Origin: Nostocoides sp. F2B08 | GTDB lineage: Bacteria; Actinomycetota; Actinomycetes; Actinomycetales; Dermatophilaceae | Assembly: GCF_009184895.1 (NCBI RefSeq) | Contig: NZ_WESE01000003.1 | Location: 124,001 to 188,000 of the forward strand | DNA: 64,000 bases | Reading direction: 5' to 3' | In this document: in pieces, positions 60,592-64,000 of the stretch | How the letters are laid out: each line of letters starts with the position of its first letter | Position numbering within the stretch: position 1 is the stretch's first letter | Notes under the pieces: generated by a model | What the model was told of the DNA's origin: nothing | Seen by the model: the letters and a program-made list of their open reading frames with translations, nothing else | The model's database searches: none | Made by a program: the position numbers and the translations under genes

Positions 60592-61798
60592 CCCTCTGCA
60601 GGGCTTCGACCCGGTCGGTCCGCTCCCACGTGAAGGCGTTGGGGATGTCGGCCGCCATGGTGCGACCGAAATGACCGTAGGCAGCGGTCGGCCGGTACAT
60701 CGGTCGGAGCAGGTCCAGGCTCTCGACCAGGGCCGCCGGCCGCAGGTCGAAGACCTCGGTGATGGCGCCCTGGATGCGGTCGACCGGCACGGACTCGGTG
60801 CCGAAGGTCTCGACGTAGAGGCCGACCGGATGGGCCTTGCCGATGGCGTAGGCGACCTGTACCTCGCAGCGCGTCGCGAGCCCGGCGGCCACGATGTTCT
60901 TGGCCACCCAACGCATCGCGTATGCGGCCGACCGGTCGACCTTGCTCGGGTCCTTGCCGGAGAACGCGCCGCCACCGTGGCGGGCCATGCCCCCGTAGGT
61001 GTCGACGATGATCTTGCGACCGGTCAGCCCGGCGTCCCCCATGGGGCCGCCGATCTCGAAGCGGCCCGTGGGATTGATCAGGGTCCGGTACCCGTCGACG
61101 TCGAGGTCGGTGCCGGTGCGGAGAAGGTCGTGCAGGACCGGCTCGATGACGTGCTCGACGATGTCGGGCACGAGGAGGTCCTCGAGCGAGACGTCCGAGG
61201 CGTGCTGCGTGGACAGCACAACCGTGTCGAGTCGGACCGCCCGGTCCCCGTCGTACTCGATGGTCACCTGCGTCTTCCCGTCCGGACGCAGGTACGGGAC
61301 CGTCCCGCCCTTGCGGACCGCCGTCAGACGCTCGGCCAGCCGATGGGCGAGGAAGATCGGCAGCGGCATGAGCTCGGGGGTGTCCTCGCACGCGTAGCCG
61401 AACATCAGGCCCTGGTCGCCCGCGCCTTGCTTGTCGAGCGGGTCGACGCCTCCGATGCGGTTCTCGTATGCGGTGTCCACCCCCTGCGCGATATCGGGGC
61501 TCTGGCTGCCGATCGAGATCGAGACGCCGCAGGTCGCGCCGTCGAACCCCTTCGTCGAGCTGTCGTAGCCGATCCTGACGATCGTGTCCCGCACGAGCTT
61601 GGGGATCTCGACATACGCCTCCGTGGTCACCTCACCGGCGACGTGCACCAGGCCGGTCGTGACCATGGTCTCGACGGCGACGCGCGCGTGGGGATCCTGG
61701 TCGAGCATGGCGTCGAGGATCGCGTCGGAGATCTGGTCGCAGATCTTGTCGGGGTGACCCTCGGTCACGGATTCGGACGTGAACAGGCGGCCGGCCAC
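60572..61798 (-). CDS. metK: S-adenosylmethionine synthetase
   Basis: 408 residues. Makes SAM from methionine and [27 protein letters not shown] at the N-terminus, the signature [12 protein letters not shown] near residue 125 and the P-loop-like [19 protein letters not shown] near 275. The GTG at 61798 has GAGGAG upstream. A leader of about 70 nt precedes it; I saw no SAM riboswitch in it. Confidence 0.97.
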   Translation of the reverse strand: MAGRLFTSESVTEGHPDKICDQISDAILDAMLDQDPHARVAVETMVTTGLVHVAGEVTTEAYVEIPKLVRDTIVRIGYDSSTKGFDGATCGVSISIGSQSPDIAQGVDTAYENRIGGVDPLDKQGAGDQGLMFGYACEDTPELMPLPIFLAHRLAERLTAVRKGGTVPYLRPDGKTQVTIEYDGDRAVRLDTVVLSTQHASDVSLEDLLVPDIVEHVIEPVLHDLLRTGTDLDVDGYRTLINPTGRFEIGGPMGDAGLTGRKIIVDTYGGMARHGGGAFSGKDPSKVDRSAAYAMRWVAKNIVAAGLATRCEVQVAYAIGKAHPVGLYVETFGTESVPVDRIQGAITEVFDLRPAALVESLDLLRPMYRPTAAYGHFGRTMAADIPNAFTWERTDRVEALQRAVGTSP

Positions 61799-61876
61799 GG
61801 ATGGGCTCCTCAGGGTCGGGGGATGAAGCGGCGGGGATGGCGTGACGCAGGGACGGTCGGGGCAATGGTCCGCAGC

Positions 61877-61882
61877 ATTCTA
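61877..61882 (-). promoter_or_regulatory. metK -10 box (TAGAAT)
   Basis: TAGAAT on the minus strand just after the coaBC stop. The start would be near 61870. Confidence 0.45.
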
Positions 61883-61889
61883 GACGCGC

Positions 61890-63146
61890 TCAGCCGCGCC
61901 GACGGCGAGCGTCCAGGATGGCGTCGAGCACGGCGTCGGCGATCGCCGCCTTGCCGGCCGGCCCGACCTCGGCGACCGGGTTCTCGACACCGCGGCGCAG
62001 GATGACAACGGAGTTCTCGTCCTGACCGAATGCCTTGTCGATCCCGACCTCGTTGACGACGAGCAGGTCGCAGCCCTTGCGCTCGAGCTTGGTCCGGCCG
62101 TGCTCGAGAACGGTTCCGTCCTCGTCCCCGGTCTCGGCCGCGAACCCCACGATCAGCGGATCGGTCGCTTCGCCCCGCTCGGCGACGAGGCCGGCCAGGA
62201 TGTCAGGATTGCGGACGAGGCGGATCGTCGGTCCCGGCTCCTCGTCTTCCGTGTCGTACGACTTCTTGATCTTCGTCTCGACGTACGCGTCCGGGCGGAA
62301 GTCCGCGACGGCGGCGGCCATGACGACCACGTCGTGGGACGGGAGGGCCGCCCGGGTCGCGGCGGCCAGCTCGAGGGCCGACCCCGCGCGGACCACCTCG
62401 ACATCCGGCGGAGGTGGCACCTCCGCGTGAGCCAGAACGAGGGTGACGATGGCCCCCCGACGACGCGCGGCCGCGGCGAGAGCGACGCCCTGCTTGCCGG
62501 AGGACCGGTTGCCGAGGAACCGGACCGGGTCGAGCGGTTCACGGGTGCCGCCGGCGGTGACGAGGACCCTCGTCCCGACGAGGTCCTGGCGTGCGCCGCT
62601 GGTCCTCGTGACTCGGTCGGCGCGGGCCAGTTCCCGCTGGCACACCTCGAAGAGGTGCTCCGGTTCGGGCAGCCTGCCCGGACCGCTGTCGGCACCGGTG
62701 AGGCGCCCGGCGGCCGGCGGCACGACATGGACGCCGCGCTGGGTCAGGGTCTCGACGTTCGCCTGAGTCGCCGGATGCTCCCACATCTCGGTGTGCATGG
62801 CCGGGGCCATGACCACCGGACAGCGGGCCGTCAACAGCGTGTTGGTCAGAAGGTCGTCGGCCATCCCGGCGGCGGCCCGGGCGAGCAGGTCCGCCGTTGC
62901 GGGGGCCACGACGACGAGGTCGGCGCTCTGCCCGAGACGGACGTGCGGAACCTCGTGGACGTCGGTCCACACATCCGTCGCGACGGGACGGCCGGACAAC
63001 GCCGCCCAGGTGGGCTCACCGACGAAGCGGAGTGCGGCGGCGGTCGGGACGACCGTGACCTCATGGCCGGCCTCGGAGAGCAGGCGTAGCAGCAGCGCGG
63101 CCTTGTAGGCGGCGATACCTCCCGAGACCCCGAGGACCACGCGCAC
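61890..63146 (-). CDS. coaBC: Bifunctional phosphopantothenoylcysteine decarboxylase/synthetase
   Basis: 418 residues. The N-terminal CoaC flavoprotein has VSGGIAAYKAA, VVAPATADLLARAAAG and PAMHTEMWEHPATQANV near residue 115. The C-terminal CoaB part has VTAGGTREPLDPVRFLGNRSSGK near 195, VAAVADFRPD-like VMAAAVADFRPDAY and KIKKSYD near 290. It converts 4'-phosphopantothenate and cysteine to phosphopantetheine. The GTG at 63146 is used. CoaE, a later CoA step, is also in the window (12271). Confidence 0.96.
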   Translation of the reverse strand: MRVVLGVSGGIAAYKAALLLRLLSEAGHEVTVVPTAAALRFVGEPTWAALSGRPVATDVWTDVHEVPHVRLGQSADLVVVAPATADLLARAAAGMADDLLTNTLLTARCPVVMAPAMHTEMWEHPATQANVETLTQRGVHVVPPAAGRLTGADSGPGRLPEPEHLFEVCQRELARADRVTRTSGARQDLVGTRVLVTAGGTREPLDPVRFLGNRSSGKQGVALAAAARRRGAIVTLVLAHAEVPPPPDVEVVRAGSALELAAATRAALPSHDVVVMAAAVADFRPDAYVETKIKKSYDTEDEEPGPTIRLVRNPDILAGLVAERGEATDPLIVGFAAETGDEDGTVLEHGRTKLERKGCDLLVVNEVGIDKAFGQDENSVVILRRGVENPVAEVGPAGKAAIADAVLDAILDARRRRG

Positions 63147-63186
63147 GTCGGTGTGCCCTTCTTCCCTGACCGCCGTGATCGTCCGG

Positions 63187-63444
63187 TCAGCCCTCCGGCG
63201 TGGCGGTCAGCAGGTCCTCGTTGATCTCCCGCAGCGCGATCGACAGCGGCTTCTCGTGCTGCTGGGCCTCGACGAGCGGCCCCACGTACTCGAGCAGGCC
63301 CTCCTGGAGCTGGGAGTAGTAGGCGTTGATCTGACGGGCTCGCTTCGCGGCGTAGATGACCAGCGCATACTTGCTGTCGGCCTTGGTGAGCAGTTCGTCG
63401 ATGGGCGGGTTGGTGATGCCGATCGCGGTGACGGGTGCAGGCAC
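63187..63444 (-). CDS. rpoZ: DNA-directed RNA polymerase omega subunit
   Basis: 85 residues. Small RNA polymerase assembly subunit. The conserved core [28 protein letters not shown] spans residues 13-40, followed by [20 protein letters not shown]. The GTG at 63444 has GAGGAG upstream. Its place between gmk and coaBC is standard. Confidence 0.96.
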   Translation of the reverse strand: MPAPVTAIGITNPPIDELLTKADSKYALVIYAAKRARQINAYYSQLQEGLLEYVGPLVEAQQHEKPLSIALREINEDLLTATPEG

Positions 63445-63490
63445 GATGAGTGCTCCTCGGTTGGGGACTACGGGAGTGGTCGGCTCAGGA

Positions 63491-63504
63491 CGCGGTGGAC
63501 CGCG
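63491..63504 (-). terminator. Short hairpin between gmk and rpoZ
   Basis: CGCGGT, 2 nt, ACCGCG. The 2-nt loop is tight for RNA; it may be a weak attenuating hairpin. Confidence 0.25.
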
Positions 63505-63510
63505 GCCCGG

Positions 63511-64000
63511 CTAGGAGACCTGGGATCTCATCAATGATACGAGTTCCTCGGCCGCCCGCCGAACGTCGTCGTTGACGATGACGACGTCGAACTCGCCGGA
63601 GGCCGCCATCTCGACCTCCGCCGTTCGGAGCCGCGCCGCTCGCTCCGCCTCACCCTCGGTGCCGCGCCCGACGAGGCGTCGCACGAGCTCGTCCCAGCTC
63701 GGCGGCGCGAGGAAGACGAAAAGTGCCCCGGGCATCGACGCCCGGAGCTGGCGGGCTCCCTGGAGGTCGATCTCGAGCAGCGGCACACGGCCGCCCGCCA
63801 AGGCCGCCTCGACGGCATGCCGAGGGGTGCCGTACCGGTTCCGGCCGTGGACGACGGCCCACTCGAGCATGTCTCCCGCGGCGACCATCGCGTCGAACTC
63901 CTCCGGAGAGACGAAGAAGTAGTGCTCGCCGTGCACCTCGCCGGGACGGGGCGCTCGCGTCGTCGCCGACACGGACAGCCACACATCGGGGAAGTGCTCC
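63511..64000 (-). CDS. gmk: Guanylate kinase, N-terminus beyond the window
   Basis: Open to the right edge; about 163 codons are visible, reading [21 protein letters not shown] at the edge. The GMP-binding segment [21 protein letters not shown] is present, with [15 protein letters not shown] and [12 protein letters not shown], and the lid region [17 protein letters not shown]. It phosphorylates GMP to GDP. The P-loop lies outside the window. A GTG at 63984 is an internal codon, not the start. Confidence 0.95.
   Translation of the reverse strand, partial: EHFPDVWLSVSATTRAPRPGEVHGEHYFFVSPEEFDAMVAAGDMLEWAVVHGRNRYGTPRHAVEAALAGGRVPLLEIDLQGARQLRASMPGALFVFLAPPSWDELVRRLVGRGTEGEAERAARLRTAEVEMAASGEFDVVIVNDDVRRAAEELVSLMRSQVS

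Noticed and set aside
61799-61889. Possible SAM riboswitch before metK
   Set aside because: The leader is about 70 nt and shows none of the conserved SAM-I or SAM-II segments or paired helices.

Overview
The window is chromosomal DNA from a high-GC (roughly 70% by eye) actinobacterium. The gene order is typical of Actinomycetota: gmk-rpoZ-coaBC-metK-priA-def-fmt-rsmB-rpe, hisG/hisE, hisF-hisI-trpE-(Trp membrane protein)-trpC-trpB-trpA-lgt-gltB-gltD-pyk, pdtaR, polA, rpsA, coaE, uvrB and uvrA. A Micrococcales/Intrasporangiaceae-like organism is my best guess, from gene content only. No transposase, phage gene, CRISPR array or rRNA was found. There is one tRNA, Leu(CAA).

Layout. 1-1.6 kb: branched-chain amino-acid ABC permeases (livM partial, livH with a signal peptide and an extracytoplasmic domain). 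1.6-15.1 kb: uvrA, an MBL hydrolase, an EamA exporter, terC, ppc, uvrB, a coaE-grpB fusion and rpsA. 15.3-28.3 kb: a cell-envelope/glycosylation cassette (two methyltransferases, DUF3068, two polytopic GT-C-like proteins, an acyltransferase, an AftD-like arabinofuranosyltransferase, a GT4 glycosyltransferase and DUF2613) that separates polA from rpsA. 28.3-34.0 kb: polA, a hotdog thioesterase, a GNAT acetyltransferase, a DUF554 protein, the ANTAR regulator pdtaR and tRNA-Leu. 34.1-52.7 kb: pyk, gltD, gltB, lgt, a DsbA-like protein, a MauE/DoxX protein, trpA, trpB, trpC, the Trp-associated membrane protein, trpE, hisI, hisF, a P-loop kinase on the + strand, a PH-domain protein, hisG and hisE. 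52.7-64.0 kb: a Pcs-like CDP-alcohol phosphatidyltransferase, a pentapeptide-repeat protein, rpe, a peroxiredoxin, rsmB, fmt, def, priA, metK, coaBC, rpoZ and gmk (partial). Most genes lie on the minus strand and many overlap by 4-8 nt, which suggests translational coupling.

Regulation visible in the sequence. Many genes have a TANNNT -10 box 6-8 nt before the start codon, the layout of leaderless mRNAs. Four DNA repair/restart genes (uvrA, uvrB, polA, priA) share in addition a CTGTCGG element exactly 8 nt upstream of that -10. This matches the RecA-independent damage promoter (RecA-NDp, PafBC) of actinobacteria, so they probably form one damage regulon. The usual sigma-70 form drives rpsA.

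Most unusual signal. The 11-mer GGTATGCGGTG occurs seven times, where base composition predicts about 0.04. Six of the seven lie on the + strand, and the copies fall both inside and between unrelated genes. No function known to me explains it; a chromosome-orientation, recombination or uptake signal is possible.
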